From Phaeobacter sp. QD34_24 (lineage in GTDB: Bacteria > Pseudomonadota > Alphaproteobacteria > Rhodobacterales > Rhodobacteraceae), in assembly GCF_028890115.1 (NCBI RefSeq), contig NZ_JARCJD010000006.1, forward strand, positions 149,625 to 213,624: a DNA stretch of 64,000 nt, written 5' to 3'. The notes under the pieces are model-generated. The model saw only the letters and a list, made by a program, of their open reading frames with translations. It did no database searches and was not told the origin of the DNA. Positions 8,983 through 17,957 of this stretch are shown piece after piece. Every line of letters starts with the position of its first letter. Within the stretch, counting starts at the first letter, position 1. Made by a program: the position numbers and the translations under genes.

Positions 8983-10401
8983 GTGGTACTGACATCCCTA
9001 GCCGACAGCACGGCCCGCCGGGTCGAGGCGCTGGGCAGCAGCCTGTCGGAGACGTTTCTGGAACCGACCGTACGCCTTGGGGTTACCGGCCTGGCGCGGG
9101 CGGGCAAGACGGTTTTCATCACCTCGCTGGTGGCCAACCTGATGAACCGGGGCCGCATGTTGCAACTGTCAGCGGCGCGGGACGGGCGCATAGAGGCCGC
9201 CTTTCTGCAGCCCCAACCCGACGACACCGTGCCGCGTTTCGATTATGAGGCCCATCTTGCGGCTCTCACCGGTCCCGCGCCCCATTGGCCCGAAAGCACC
9301 CGCGCAGTCTCTGAACTGCGGCTCAGCCTGAAGGTGCGGCCCACGGGGCTGCTGGCCGGGCTGCAGGGGCCGCGGGTGCTGCATCTTGATATCGTGGACT
9401 ACCCGGGAGAGTGGTTGCTGGATCTGGCGCTGCTGGACAAGAGCTACGATCAATGGGCGGCCGAGGTTCTGGCCCGGATCGAGGCGCGGGTGCAGGCGAA
9501 AGACTTCCTGTCTGTTGTCACCGCCACCGATCCCGATGCCGCCCATGGTGAGCCGCACGCCCAGAGCCTGGCTGCGGCTTTCACCGGATACCTGCAGGCG
9601 GCCCGCGAGGCCGGGTTTTATGATTGCACGCCGGGGCGCTTCTTGTTGCCCGGCGATCTGGCGGGGTCTCCGGTTCTGACCTTTGCGCCGCTGCCGACAG
9701 GTCAAGGCACGGCGCCCCGTGGCAGCCTGCGCCGCGAGATGGCGCGCCGCTATGAGGCCTATAAGGCGCAGGTGGTGAAACCCTTCTTTCGCGATCACTT
9801 TTCCCGCATCGATCGACAGGTGGTGCTGGTGGATGCGCTTGGGGCCATTCATTCCGGCCCCGCTGCGGTCGAGGATCTGCGTCAGTCGATGGCGGATATC
9901 CTTGCCGCCTTCCGCCCCGGTCGTAATCGGTTCCTGACCCGGATCCTTGGCGGCAAGCGGGTGGAAAAGATCCTGTTCGCAGCGACCAAGGCGGATCATC
10001 TCCATCACGAACAGCATCCGCAGCTGACCGCGATCATCGAGGCGCTGACGCGGGAGGCACAGGATCGGGCACGTTTCGCCGGGGCCGAGACGGCGGCGCT
10101 GGCGCTGGCCTCGATCCGGGCCACGACCGAGGAAATGCGCCGACATGACGGGAAAGACCTGCCTTGCGTGCGTGGCACCCTGTTGGACAGCGGGCGACAG
10201 GCGGCCTTTTACCCCGGTGCGCTGCCTCGGGATCCGGGCAAGCTGTTGATCCCGGCGCGCCAGGGCGCCGAGGCCTGGCTTGAGGGTGAGTTTCAGGCGA
10301 TGCGCTTTGCCCCGGCGGTGCTGGATCTGAAACCCGGAGACGGCCCGCCGCACATCCGGCTGGACCGGGCGGCGGACTTTCTGATCGGAGACCGGCTATG
10401 A
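8983..10401 (+). CDS. ycjX: YcjX-like P-loop NTPase (DUF463)
   Basis: A 472-residue predicted GTP-binding protein of the YcjX family. Walker A is GLARAGKT at residues 36-43, and the family segments LHLDIVDYPGEWLLDL and RFLTRILGGKRVEKILFAATKADHLHH (two pieces) are visible. The start is set at a GTG (8983) with AGGCAGG upstream, giving MVLTSLADS, the usual N-terminus; an ATG at 8878 would add an unlikely tail. It overlaps the next gene by four bases. In E. coli ycjX sits with ycjF in a stress-induced cluster; the molecular role is not established. Confidence 0.88.
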   Translation: MVLTSLADSTARRVEALGSSLSETFLEPTVRLGVTGLARAGKTVFITSLVANLMNRGRMLQLSAARDGRIEAAFLQPQPDDTVPRFDYEAHLAALTGPAPHWPESTRAVSELRLSLKVRPTGLLAGLQGPRVLHLDIVDYPGEWLLDLALLDKSYDQWAAEVLARIEARVQAKDFLSVVTATDPDAAHGEPHAQSLAAAFTGYLQAAREAGFYDCTPGRFLLPGDLAGSPVLTFAPLPTGQGTAPRGSLRREMARRYEAYKAQVVKPFFRDHFSRIDRQVVLVDALGAIHSGPAAVEDLRQSMADILAAFRPGRNRFLTRILGGKRVEKILFAATKADHLHHEQHPQLTAIIEALTREAQDRARFAGAETAALALASIRATTEEMRRHDGKDLPCVRGTLLDSGRQAAFYPGALPRDPGKLLIPARQGAEAWLEGEFQAMRFAPAVLDLKPGDGPPHIRLDRAADFLIGDRL

Positions 10402-10952
10402 CCCAGATGCAAACCCTGACCCTGCGCCCGGCGCGGTCCACCGATGCAGGCGGGATGGGAGAGATCCTGCACCGGTTCGAGATGGAAACAGCTTGGATGC
10501 CGAAACAGCATTCCGGTGCCGAGGCAATTGGCTTTTGCGGGGTGATGATCGATCGTGGCTGGGTCACCGTGGTCGAGGGGGATGGCGCAATCCTTGGGTT
10601 TCTGGCCCGGGACGGGGATGAAATCTGTTCGCTCTACGTGACGCCCGAGGCCCGTGGCGGCGGCATTGGGAAACGCCTTTTGGATGCGGCCAAGATCGCG
10701 GTTTGCAAGGGTGGAAACGACGGCACCGCCGATACTGACGACAGGGACGAGAGGAACGACAGGGTCGGAGAGGCGGATCCGGCCCGGCTCAGCCTTCGCA
10801 CCTTTCAGGCCAATGAGGGCGCACAGCGGTTCTATCTGCGTGAAGGCTTTGCCGAGGTCGGGCGCAGCGATGGGGCGCAGAATGACGAAGGCCTGCCGGA
10901 TATCGAATATGTCTGGCCCGCGTCACCCAATCCGAAGGAGCGCGCCGGATGA
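10398..10952 (+). CDS. GNAT-family N-acetyltransferase
   Basis: A 184-residue protein of the GNAT fold. The acetyl-CoA pyrophosphate-binding segment is EARGGGIGKRLLDAAK (residues about 83-98), and the C-terminal part NEGAQRFYLREGFAEVGR is the typical alpha4-beta7 region. Between them lies an unusual charged insertion of about 25 residues rich in Asp, Glu and Arg (positions about 108-128). ATGA overlaps join it to ycjX upstream and ycjF downstream, so all three are translationally coupled. Substrate unknown. Confidence 0.85.
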   Translation: MTQMQTLTLRPARSTDAGGMGEILHRFEMETAWMPKQHSGAEAIGFCGVMIDRGWVTVVEGDGAILGFLARDGDEICSLYVTPEARGGGIGKRLLDAAKIAVCKGGNDGTADTDDRDERNDRVGEADPARLSLRTFQANEGAQRFYLREGFAEVGRSDGAQNDEGLPDIEYVWPASPNPKERAG

Positions 10953-11986
10953 CCCAGGGCCCCGTTGTCTTTGATCTGGAGCATGACCCGCAGCCCGCCC
11001 CCAAGGTGAGCGATGCGGCTCCGGTGCCGGAGGCCCATACAGGCGAGGGGGGCGATACAGCCCCTGCCGCGATGGCGCGCATGGCGGTTGCTGCCACGCG
11101 CCGACCCTCGCGCGTCGGGCGGTGGTTCTGGCGCATCCTCCTGGCGGTGCTTGCCGCTGTGTTGTCGGTGGCGGCCTGGGATTTTGCCACCGGGTTGATC
11201 GACAGGATCCCGGTCTTGGGATGGATGGTGAGCGCGGGGCTGGTCCTGGCGCTGGCACTGGCGCTGATCATGATCTTGCGGGAAGGGCTGGCCCTCGCGC
11301 GGCTCCGGCGCATTGACGATCTGCGCCAGGCGGCGATCCAGGCTCGCAGCCTGGCAGCGGAGGGGCCGGTAGCGGTTCAGGCGTTTCAGGCGCGGCTGGT
11401 CCGGTTTTACGCTCATCGCAGCGATCTGTCCTGGCACCGTGCCCGACTGGCAGAGCGCTCTGCGGAGCTGATCGATGGGGATACGGTTCTGGATCTGATC
11501 GAGGATGAACTCCTGGCCCCACTGGACGCGCGTGCCCTGGCAGAGGTGGAGGCGACCGCCCGGCAGGTTGCCTTGGTGACAGCCCTGGTGCCGCTGGCGC
11601 TTGCGGATGTGGTGGTGGCCCTGGTGGCCTCGGTCCGGATGATCCGCCGGGTGGCCGAGATCTATGGCGGGCGTTCGGGGCTGTTCGGATCCTGGCGCCT
11701 GATGCGGACGGTTTTGGCACATCTCGCGGCCACGGGGGCCATTGCGGCCGGGGAGGACATGCTTGATACGGTGCTGGGCGGCTCTGTCCTGTCAAAACTC
11801 TCGCGTCGCTTTGGCGAAGGCGTGGTGAATGGCGCGCTCTCGGCGCGGGTGGGGATCGCTGCAATGGAGGTCTGTCGGCCGATGCCCTTTTCCGAGCGGC
11901 ACAGGCCCGCAACCCGCAAGGTGATCAAAGGCGCGCTGTCCGGGCTGTTTTCCCGCAGTAAATCCACCGAAGGATCTGGCGGCTGA
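10949..11986 (+). CDS. ycjF: YcjF-family inner-membrane protein (TIGR01620)
   Basis: A 345-residue membrane protein. Two adjacent transmembrane segments are visible (FWRILLAVLAAVLSVAAW, about residues 56-73, and WMVSAGLVLALALALIMIL, about 92-110), followed by a long cytoplasmic region with helical hydrophobic stretches near ALVPLALADVVVALVASV. Partner of YcjX in most proteobacteria. It ends 38 bp before the second structured repeat. Confidence 0.82.
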   Translation: MTQGPVVFDLEHDPQPAPKVSDAAPVPEAHTGEGGDTAPAAMARMAVAATRRPSRVGRWFWRILLAVLAAVLSVAAWDFATGLIDRIPVLGWMVSAGLVLALALALIMILREGLALARLRRIDDLRQAAIQARSLAAEGPVAVQAFQARLVRFYAHRSDLSWHRARLAERSAELIDGDTVLDLIEDELLAPLDARALAEVEATARQVALVTALVPLALADVVVALVASVRMIRRVAEIYGGRSGLFGSWRLMRTVLAHLAATGAIAAGEDMLDTVLGGSVLSKLSRRFGEGVVNGALSARVGIAAMEVCRPMPFSERHRPATRKVIKGALSGLFSRSKSTEGSGG

Positions 11987-12023
11987 TCCGGCGCCAAGAA
12001 GCCGTCCGGGACAGGTCTTCGGA

Positions 12024-12220
12024 GGGGCTCCCGCCCGGGCCACGGCCGTCTGGCGACCGCCTTGCACGGTTGGGCCCAGCGCCGCTGTCGCGGCGCGGTC
12101 ACTCTGGTCCGGAAAACCGGTGGCTAGATCCTACGGGCGCGCGGCGCCCTGCGCCGCGCCAGGCCCAAGCCTGCCAGGGTGAGGGGCGCAGGCACCTCAA
12201 CCGAGGGCGCGGGAGGGCTC
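12024..12220. repeat. Structured intergenic element, copy 2 (arms only)
   Basis: Lies in the 318-bp gap between ycjF and the VIT-family gene. Left arm GGGGCTCCCGCCC, then GTTGGGCCC and hairpin GCGCCGC-TGTC-GCGGCGC (12079-12096); right arm with GCGCGGCGC-cct-GCGCCGCGC (12139-12159), GGCCCAAGCC and GGGCGCGGGAGGGCTCC at the end. The central hairpin and three-way junction of copies 1, 3 and 4 are missing. The remaining bases up to 12304 hold no recognisable gene, only the leader of the next gene. Confidence 0.75.
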
Positions 12221-12304
12221 CGCTTCGGTCGGCATGTTGATCTGTCGCAAGACGTGCTCGGGTCAATGCGATAGTCTGGGCGGACCCGCATAAGGAAGCT
12301 CGCC

Positions 12305-13018
12305 ATGGCAGTTGAACACGGCCACAGCCCGCAAGAAATCCAGGACCGTATCGGAGCGCCCCCGGGGCGCGGCCTGTTGCGGGATATCGTCTATGGCGGC
12401 ATTGATGGCTCGGTCACAACCTTTGCCATCGTGGCTGGGGTCGCGGGGGCGGGGCTGTCGCCCTTCGTGATCGTGGCGCTTGGCCTGGCCAATGTGCTGG
12501 CAGACGGGTTCTCCATGGCGGCTGGCAACTATTCGGGCACCAAGGCCGAGCTGGACGACATCCGCCGCCTGCGCCAGATCGAGAACCGGCACATCGACAC
12601 CTACCCGGACGGCGAGCGCGGAGAGGTGCGCGAGATCCTGCGGCTCAAGGGATTGAGCGGGCGGGTGCTGGAAGAGGCAACCGATGAGATCTGCAAGAGC
12701 CGCGACACCTGGGTCGATCTGATGATCGAGGGGGAATACGGTCTCTCGGGCGTCGATCCGCGCCCGATGAAGGCTGCCGTGGCCACCTTTGCCGCCTTCA
12801 TGGTGGCGGGGATGATCCCGCTGCTGCCCTTCCTGTTCGGGCTTCAGAATGCCTTTGCGGTCTCATCCTGGATGACCATGGGCTGTTTCTTCGCCATCGG
12901 CGCCTTCAAGAGCCGTTGGTCCCTTGCGCCCTGGTGGCGGTCGGGCACAGAAACGCTGCTGATCGGCGGTGCGGCGGCGGCCATGGCCTATGGGGTCGGG
13001 CTGCTGTTCCACGCCTGA
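12305..13018 (+). CDS. VIT1/CCC1-family metal transporter
   Basis: A 237-residue membrane protein of the vacuolar iron transporter family. The N-terminal signature RDIVYGGIDGSVTTFAIVAG (TM1) and ALGLANVLADGFSMAAGNY (TM2) carry the conserved Asp/Gly/Met residues used for metal passage; TM3-TM5 lie after residue 155. An acidic cytoplasmic loop (about 80-150) includes the metal-binding-domain-like helices. Members export or sequester Fe2+/Mn2+; here probably exports Fe/Mn across the inner membrane. Stands alone with its own short leader. Confidence 0.88.
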   Translation: MAVEHGHSPQEIQDRIGAPPGRGLLRDIVYGGIDGSVTTFAIVAGVAGAGLSPFVIVALGLANVLADGFSMAAGNYSGTKAELDDIRRLRQIENRHIDTYPDGERGEVREILRLKGLSGRVLEEATDEICKSRDTWVDLMIEGEYGLSGVDPRPMKAAVATFAAFMVAGMIPLLPFLFGLQNAFAVSSWMTMGCFFAIGAFKSRWSLAPWWRSGTETLLIGGAAAAMAYGVGLLFHA

Positions 13019-13138
13019 CGGGGGCACTTGCCGTCTGGCAAATATTTCCTGCGCGAAACCTGTCAGAGGTCTTTCTACACTGAATACCATTTCCCACCCG
13101 TGGCGTGCGGCTTGGCCAGATCGCATATGCCATGATGG

Positions 13139-13172
13139 AAAACATGCGCCCCCTATAATTGGGGGGCGCATG
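13139..13172 (-). terminator. Rho-independent terminator of the lipoprotein gene
   Basis: Perfect 11-bp stem CATGCGCCCCC / GGGGGCGCATG (13143-13153 with 13162-13172), loop of eight bases, followed on the minus strand by TTTT. It starts six bases after the stop of the lipoprotein gene. Confidence 0.85.
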
Positions 13173-13177
13173 TCGCA

Positions 13178-13711
13178 TCAGTTCAGTTTCACCAGGTTCG
13201 GGTAGCCCCAGACGTCCTTGGACTTGTCGCGTGCGCTGGCATGTCCGGCGGTGATGGCCGCGCCAAGCAGACCGAAACCGAACAGCATGTGACCGGCTGC
13301 CGCGGCCTGCACCGCCTGCTGGGTCAGGTTGACCACCGATACGGTTTTGGCGACCTCGTCACGCTCCGAGCTGCAGGTGACGGTCATCGGCGGCGTCTCT
13401 TCGCCATAGCTGGGCAGGTTCAGCTGCGCCGGTGCGGTAAAGGCCGCCTTGAAATAGGGGCTGCTTGCGACACAGTCCTTCGGTCGGCTGGAGACCGGGC
13501 TTGCCGAGTAGGAATTGTCGTGCACGTATTTGATTGTGACGGGCAGCACGTTGACAGGCGTTTGCTTCTTGCCCGCCTTGGTCAGCTGAACTTCTGTCGA
13601 TTGATTGCGGGAAACGATCTGCTGGCTGCCGTCCCCTTCGGCCGTTGTGGTGTTGCATCCGGCCATGAGGGAGAGCGCGCCCAGCAGCGCGGGTAGAATA
13701 GCGTATTTCAC
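13178..13711 (-). CDS. Predicted lipoprotein of unknown function
   Basis: A 177-residue protein with a lipoprotein signal (MKYAILPALLGALSLMAGC read from a GTG start, lipobox LMAGC). The GTG at 13711 is preferred since AGGGA lies seven bases upstream. The mature part has four further Cys-free regions, a Cys pair candidate (KDCVAS, TVTCSSER) that could be disulphide bonded in the periplasm, and a hydrophobic helix near the C-terminus (AAAGHMLFGFGLLGAAITAG). I do not recognise the family. It has its own terminator and faces away from ileS. Confidence 0.75.
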   Translation of the reverse strand: MKYAILPALLGALSLMAGCNTTTAEGDGSQQIVSRNQSTEVQLTKAGKKQTPVNVLPVTIKYVHDNSYSASPVSSRPKDCVASSPYFKAAFTAPAQLNLPSYGEETPPMTVTCSSERDEVAKTVSVVNLTQQAVQAAAAGHMLFGFGLLGAAITAGHASARDKSKDVWGYPNLVKLN

Positions 13712-13883
13712 AAATAGTCCCTGTTGTTTTTGGTTGATTGTCGCAACGCAAATACCAGCCTGGGTGGCGTTGGACAACCAGGCGGCTATTGCCGGACAAC
13801 CGGGCGGGCATTGAAGGGCGTTGAATGGGGCTCAGGCGTGGTTGAAAGAAGCACGGCGGTGACCGTGTCGCAGCGCTGCATGC

Positions 13884-13912
13884 TTTACCCTTGCCGAAAG
13901 CCGCCCTATAAG
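13884..13912 (+). promoter_or_regulatory. Candidate sigma-70 promoter for ileS
   Basis: In the 360-bp divergent gap between the lipoprotein gene and ileS, TTTACC and TATAAG are spaced by 17 bp, about 160 bp before the ileS start. No T-box, riboswitch or small gene was recognised in the rest of this gap. Confidence 0.35.
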
Positions 13913-14071
13913 GCGCCCATGTCACACCGCGCGGCCATCATTATTCGAATTACCTACCCGGCGCTCTGATCCCCTTCGCGGGAAACGCAGGAGCCGCCGG
14001 GCAAAGGTGCTTGAGCCATCGCACCGAACCGAATATCCCAAGACCGAACAGCCATTCAAAGGACGCCACCG

Positions 14072-17068
14072 ATGTGCGCCGATACGCCCCAGACCCCCGA
14101 CTATAAAGACACGCTGAACCTGCCCAAGACCGATTTTCCCATGCGCGCCGGCCTGCCCAAGCGCGAGCCTGCCTGGCTGGAGCGTTGGGCCAGGATCGGC
14201 GTCTATGACCGCCTGCGGGAAAACAACCAAGGCCGCCAGCCGTTCACGCTGCACGATGGCCCTCCCTATGCCAACGGCCATCTGCACATCGGGCATGCGT
14301 TGAACAAGACCATCAAGGACATCATCGTGCGCTCGCACCAGATGATGGGCTACGACAGCCGCTATGTGCCGGGCTGGGACTGTCACGGTCTGCCGATCGA
14401 GTGGAAGATCGAGGAACAGTACCGCAAGAAGGGCAAGAACAAGGATGCGGTGCCGGTTGTCGAATTCCGCCAGGAATGCCGCGCCTTTGCCGATGAATGG
14501 GTGAACATCCAGCGCGAGGAGTTCAAGCGTCTGGGCATCACCGGCAACTGGGCCGATCCATACCTGACGATGGATTACCACGCCGAGGCGGTGATCGCGG
14601 GCGAATTCCAGAAGTTCCTGATGAACGGAACGCTCTATCAGGGGTCCAAACCCGTGATGTGGTCGCCGGTGGAGAAAACCGCCCTGGCCGAGGCCGAGGT
14701 GGAATACCACGACAAGGAAAGCTTCACCATCTGGGTGAAGTTCAAGGTCGTGCGTGGACCCGATAACAATTTTGGCGACACTCTCGCCAAGATTTATGTC
14801 AATGAAGAAGAAGGCAGAAGGCACGCGGAAGAGCGGATCTCGCGGCTTCTCGACGCCTATGTTGTGATCTGGACCACCACTCCCTGGACCATGCCCTCGA
14901 ACAAGGCCGTGGTTTACGGCGAGGACATTGCCTATGGCCTCTATGAGGTGACCGGCACGCCGGAGGAATCCTGGGTCAATGTGGGCGACAAATACGTTCT
15001 GGCCGACAATCTGGCGGCGGATGTGTTTAAACGCGCCCGCCTTGAGGACGGCCAGTGGACGCGTGTGGATGATGTTGACCAGTGGGAGCTGAAAGGGCTG
15101 CAATTGATGCACCCGCTGGCGGGCGCCGAAGGCGGCAATGGCGAATGGGACGACATCCGCGATTTTCGCGCGGCCGATTTCGTGACCGACACCGAAGGCA
15201 CCGGTTTCGTGCACTGCGCGCCCAGCCACGGGATGGAGGAATTCGAACTCTACCGTGACCTTGGCATGCTGGAGCAGGTCATCACCTATAACGTGATGGA
15301 CGATGGCTCGTTCCGCGCCGATCTGCCCTTCTTTGGCGGCAAGTATATCCTCAACCGCAAGGGCGGCGAGGGCGATGCCAACAAGACGGTGATCGACAAG
15401 CTGGTCGAGGTCGGCGGGCTGATGGCGCGCGGCAAGATCAAGCACAGCTACCCGCATTCCTGGCGTTCCAAGGCGCCGATCATCTATCGCAACACGCCGC
15501 AGTGGTTCGTGGCCGTGGATCGCGAGCTGGGCGATGGTCAGGATACCTACGGCAAGACCATCCGCGAACGCGCCCTGACCTCGATCGATCAACTGGTGAA
15601 ATGGACGCCGCAGACCGGGCGCAATCGCCTCTATTCGATGATCGAAACCCGCCCCGACTGGGTGCTGTCGCGCCAGCGCGCCTGGGGCGTGCCGCTGACC
15701 TGCTTCACCAAGAAAGGCGCCCTGCCGACCGATGCGGACTTCCTCTTGCGCAATGACGAGGTGAACGCGCGTATCGTGGCCGCCTTTGACGAAAAGGGCG
15801 CCGATGTCTGGTACGAAGACGGCTTCAAGGAACAGGTTTTGGGCGGCATCGTCGATCCGGAGGCTTATGATCAGGTCTTTGACGTGCTGGATGTGTGGTT
15901 CGATAGCGGCTCCACCCATGCCTTTGTGCTGCGTGACCGCGCCGATGGCACCGAGGACGGCATCGCCGATGTCTATATGGAAGGTACCGACCAGCACCGC
16001 GGTTGGTTCCACTCATCCCTGCTGGAGGCCTGCGGCACCCTGGGCCGCGCGCCCTACCGCAACGTGGTGACCCACGGCTTCACGCTGGACGAGAAGGGCA
16101 TGAAGATGTCCAAATCCCTTGGCAACACCATCGTGCCGGAAAAGGTCGTGCAGCAGTACGGCGCCGATATCCTGCGCCTGTGGGTGGCCCAGACCGACTA
16201 CACCGCCGACCAGCGGATCGGCCCGGAGATCCTGAAAGGCACCGCCGACAGCTATCGCCGGCTGCGCAACACCATGCGCTTCATGCTGGGCAGCCTTGGC
16301 GATTTCTCGGAAGATCAGCGCGTTGCCCCCGCCGACATGCCCGAGCTGGAGCAATGGGTGCTGCACCGCCTGGCCGAGCTGGATCACACCGTGCGCGAAG
16401 GCTACAAGGCCTTTGATTTCAACGGCGTGTGGCAGGCGATCTTCAACTTTGCCACGGTGGATCTGTCGGCCTTCTACTTCGACATCCGCAAGGATGCGCT
16501 CTACTGCGATGGCGATACGGCAAATGCCCGTGCCGCGCGCACCGTGCTGGACATCCTGTTCCACCGGCTCACCACCTGGCTGGCGCCGGTCCTGGTCTTC
16601 ACCATGGAAGAGGTCTGGTTGGAGCGCTACCCGGGTGACGACAGCTCGGTGCACCTGGTGGATATCCCCGAAACGCCCGCCGATTGGCTGAACGAGTCGC
16701 TGGCGGCGAAATGGGCCGCGATCCGCCAGGCCCGCCGGGTGGTGACCTCGGCGCTGGAGATCCAGCGCACCGACAAGGTGATCGGTGCCTCGCTTGAGGC
16801 CGCCCCGGTGGTGCATCTGCGCGATGGCGATGTGCTGGCGGCGCTGAAATCGGTGAACTTCGCCGATATCTGCATCACGTCTGACGTGGTCTTGACCGGC
16901 GATCCCGCCCCGGCCGAAGCCTTCCGCATGCCCGAGGTCGACGGTATCTCGGTGGTGTTTGAAAAGGCCGAAGGGCAGAAGTGTCAGCGTTGCTGGAAGA
17001 TTCTGCCGGATGTGGGCAATCACGCCCATGCCGGTGTCTGCGGGCGCTGCAACAGCGCGCTGGGCTGA
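14072..17068 (+). CDS. ileS: Isoleucyl-tRNA synthetase
   Basis: A 998-residue class I synthetase charging tRNA-Ile. HIGH is at residues 72-75 and KMSKS at 678-682; the C-terminal zinc knuckle uses Cys971, Cys974, Cys990 and Cys993. The editing (CP1) domain has the WTTTPWT motif near residue 270. The protein is about 60 residues longer than the E. coli enzyme, mostly owing to an insertion before WTTTPWT (about 223-265) that is charged and less GC-rich. RBS AGGA lies ahead of the ATG. A strong terminator follows. Confidence 0.98.
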   Translation: MCADTPQTPDYKDTLNLPKTDFPMRAGLPKREPAWLERWARIGVYDRLRENNQGRQPFTLHDGPPYANGHLHIGHALNKTIKDIIVRSHQMMGYDSRYVPGWDCHGLPIEWKIEEQYRKKGKNKDAVPVVEFRQECRAFADEWVNIQREEFKRLGITGNWADPYLTMDYHAEAVIAGEFQKFLMNGTLYQGSKPVMWSPVEKTALAEAEVEYHDKESFTIWVKFKVVRGPDNNFGDTLAKIYVNEEEGRRHAEERISRLLDAYVVIWTTTPWTMPSNKAVVYGEDIAYGLYEVTGTPEESWVNVGDKYVLADNLAADVFKRARLEDGQWTRVDDVDQWELKGLQLMHPLAGAEGGNGEWDDIRDFRAADFVTDTEGTGFVHCAPSHGMEEFELYRDLGMLEQVITYNVMDDGSFRADLPFFGGKYILNRKGGEGDANKTVIDKLVEVGGLMARGKIKHSYPHSWRSKAPIIYRNTPQWFVAVDRELGDGQDTYGKTIRERALTSIDQLVKWTPQTGRNRLYSMIETRPDWVLSRQRAWGVPLTCFTKKGALPTDADFLLRNDEVNARIVAAFDEKGADVWYEDGFKEQVLGGIVDPEAYDQVFDVLDVWFDSGSTHAFVLRDRADGTEDGIADVYMEGTDQHRGWFHSSLLEACGTLGRAPYRNVVTHGFTLDEKGMKMSKSLGNTIVPEKVVQQYGADILRLWVAQTDYTADQRIGPEILKGTADSYRRLRNTMRFMLGSLGDFSEDQRVAPADMPELEQWVLHRLAELDHTVREGYKAFDFNGVWQAIFNFATVDLSAFYFDIRKDALYCDGDTANARAARTVLDILFHRLTTWLAPVLVFTMEEVWLERYPGDDSSVHLVDIPETPADWLNESLAAKWAAIRQARRVVTSALEIQRTDKVIGASLEAAPVVHLRDGDVLAALKSVNFADICITSDVVLTGDPAPAEAFRMPEVDGISVVFEKAEGQKCQRCWKILPDVGNHAHAGVCGRCNSALG

Positions 17069-17109
17069 CCCGGATCCACAGGGCGATCTGGCAGCCGTTA
17101 AAGGCTGCC

Positions 17110-17150
17110 GCGCCGCCGCGACCCTCGATGGGTTGCGGCGGCGCTTTTTT
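17110..17150 (+). terminator. Rho-independent terminator of ileS
   Basis: A 15-bp stem (17110-17124 with 17130-17144, one G-T pair) with loop TCGAT followed by TTTTTT. Confidence 0.92.
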
Positions 17151-17167
17151 GTTCAGTCGAATGGGGT

Positions 17168-17638
17168 TTAGGCGGCGACCACCTGTTTGGAGGCGGCGTA
17201 GCTTGCGCAGGCCTCGATCACGCTCATCGGCAGCGGGCCAACCGCCCGCCCGGACATCAGCGCCATGTACTGCTGCCATAGGGCCTTGGCGGCAGAAGAA
17301 ATCTGGGATTGGGCCGCCGCTGCGGCAGTGCCGCTTTGCCCCGCGCTTACCGGTGGGTTCTGCCACTTTGGGGCCAACCCCATTTGCATGACTTGCTGCA
17401 AATGGCTTTGGGTTCCGGGCAAGCGGTCGCCCTGTAGTCCAATCCGGCGCTGTTCCCGATAGGCCATGCCCCGGTCGCTGCCCTCGATCGGCTTGGTCGG
17501 GGTGAGCGGTGTTTCTTTCTTGGACAGGGCCGTGAGGTGATAAACGGTATGGTCGCGCAGATCCGGATCGACACGGATCGGACGATGAACCTTCAGTCCG
17601 TTCTTCCAAAGTGTATGGGGTTTATCCAGTGTCAGCAT
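17168..17638 (-). CDS. Hypothetical protein
   Basis: A 156-residue protein if started at the ATG at 17638 (MLTLDKPHTLWKNGLKVH); further in-frame ATGs at 17671, 17665 and 17713 are possible. The N-terminal part (about 1-60) is polar with DPDLRDHTVYHLTALSKKE; the middle holds an Ala/Gln/Ser-rich linker; the C-terminus is helical (AAKALWQQYMALMSG). No family recognised. Codon usage (GC-rich third positions) supports a real gene. It is convergent with ileS and divergent from ogt. Confidence 0.6.
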   Translation of the reverse strand: MLTLDKPHTLWKNGLKVHRPIRVDPDLRDHTVYHLTALSKKETPLTPTKPIEGSDRGMAYREQRRIGLQGDRLPGTQSHLQQVMQMGLAPKWQNPPVSAGQSGTAAAAAQSQISSAAKALWQQYMALMSGRAVGPLPMSVIEACASYAASKQVVAA

Positions 17639-17773
17639 GACTCTTGTTGAACCTTTGGTTACCATTCCCATGGCGTCTTTGACGCCTGCCGCCCGGGACC
17701 GCTTCGTGTTCACAAAGGCTAATTGATGCTTAAGTCCGGGCTTTCCAGTTGTATTAAATTAGCAGATTCGCTG

Positions 17774-17863
17774 CAGGTCGCGCACCTGTGCCCTGGGAGA
17801 GGCGAGCAGGTCAGAGGGTTATCAGACCTATACCAAAGTGTATAAGCGCAGCGCTGTGCAGGT
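17774..17863. promoter_or_regulatory. CAGGT repeats in the ogt upstream region
   Basis: The gap before ogt has the inverted repeat CAGGT-cgcgc-ACCTG (17774-17788) and two further CAGGT copies (17807-17811, 17859-17863). They could be operator half-sites in the divergent region shared by ogt and the hypothetical gene; short motifs, so tentative. Confidence 0.3.
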
Positions 17864-17957
17864 GCGCACTGTCGCAAGCCGCCAGGGCGCCAAGAGAGGC
17901 ACCAGTAGAGGCGCCGGGGAAAATGGTACCAGGGAAGCAGGGGACGAAAGAAAGACA

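Noticed and set aside
12124..12210. A minus-strand tail resembling a PEP-CTERM sorting signal (VPAPLTLAGLGLARRR)
   Set aside because: It falls exactly on the right arm of structured element copy 2; the same arm in copy 1 reads as LGLAPLARR, so the likeness comes from the repeat's GC-rich sequence.
13922..16012. A 696-residue frame on the minus strand opposite ileS
   Set aside because: Shadow frame of a highly conserved gene in GC-rich DNA; no recognisable domains.
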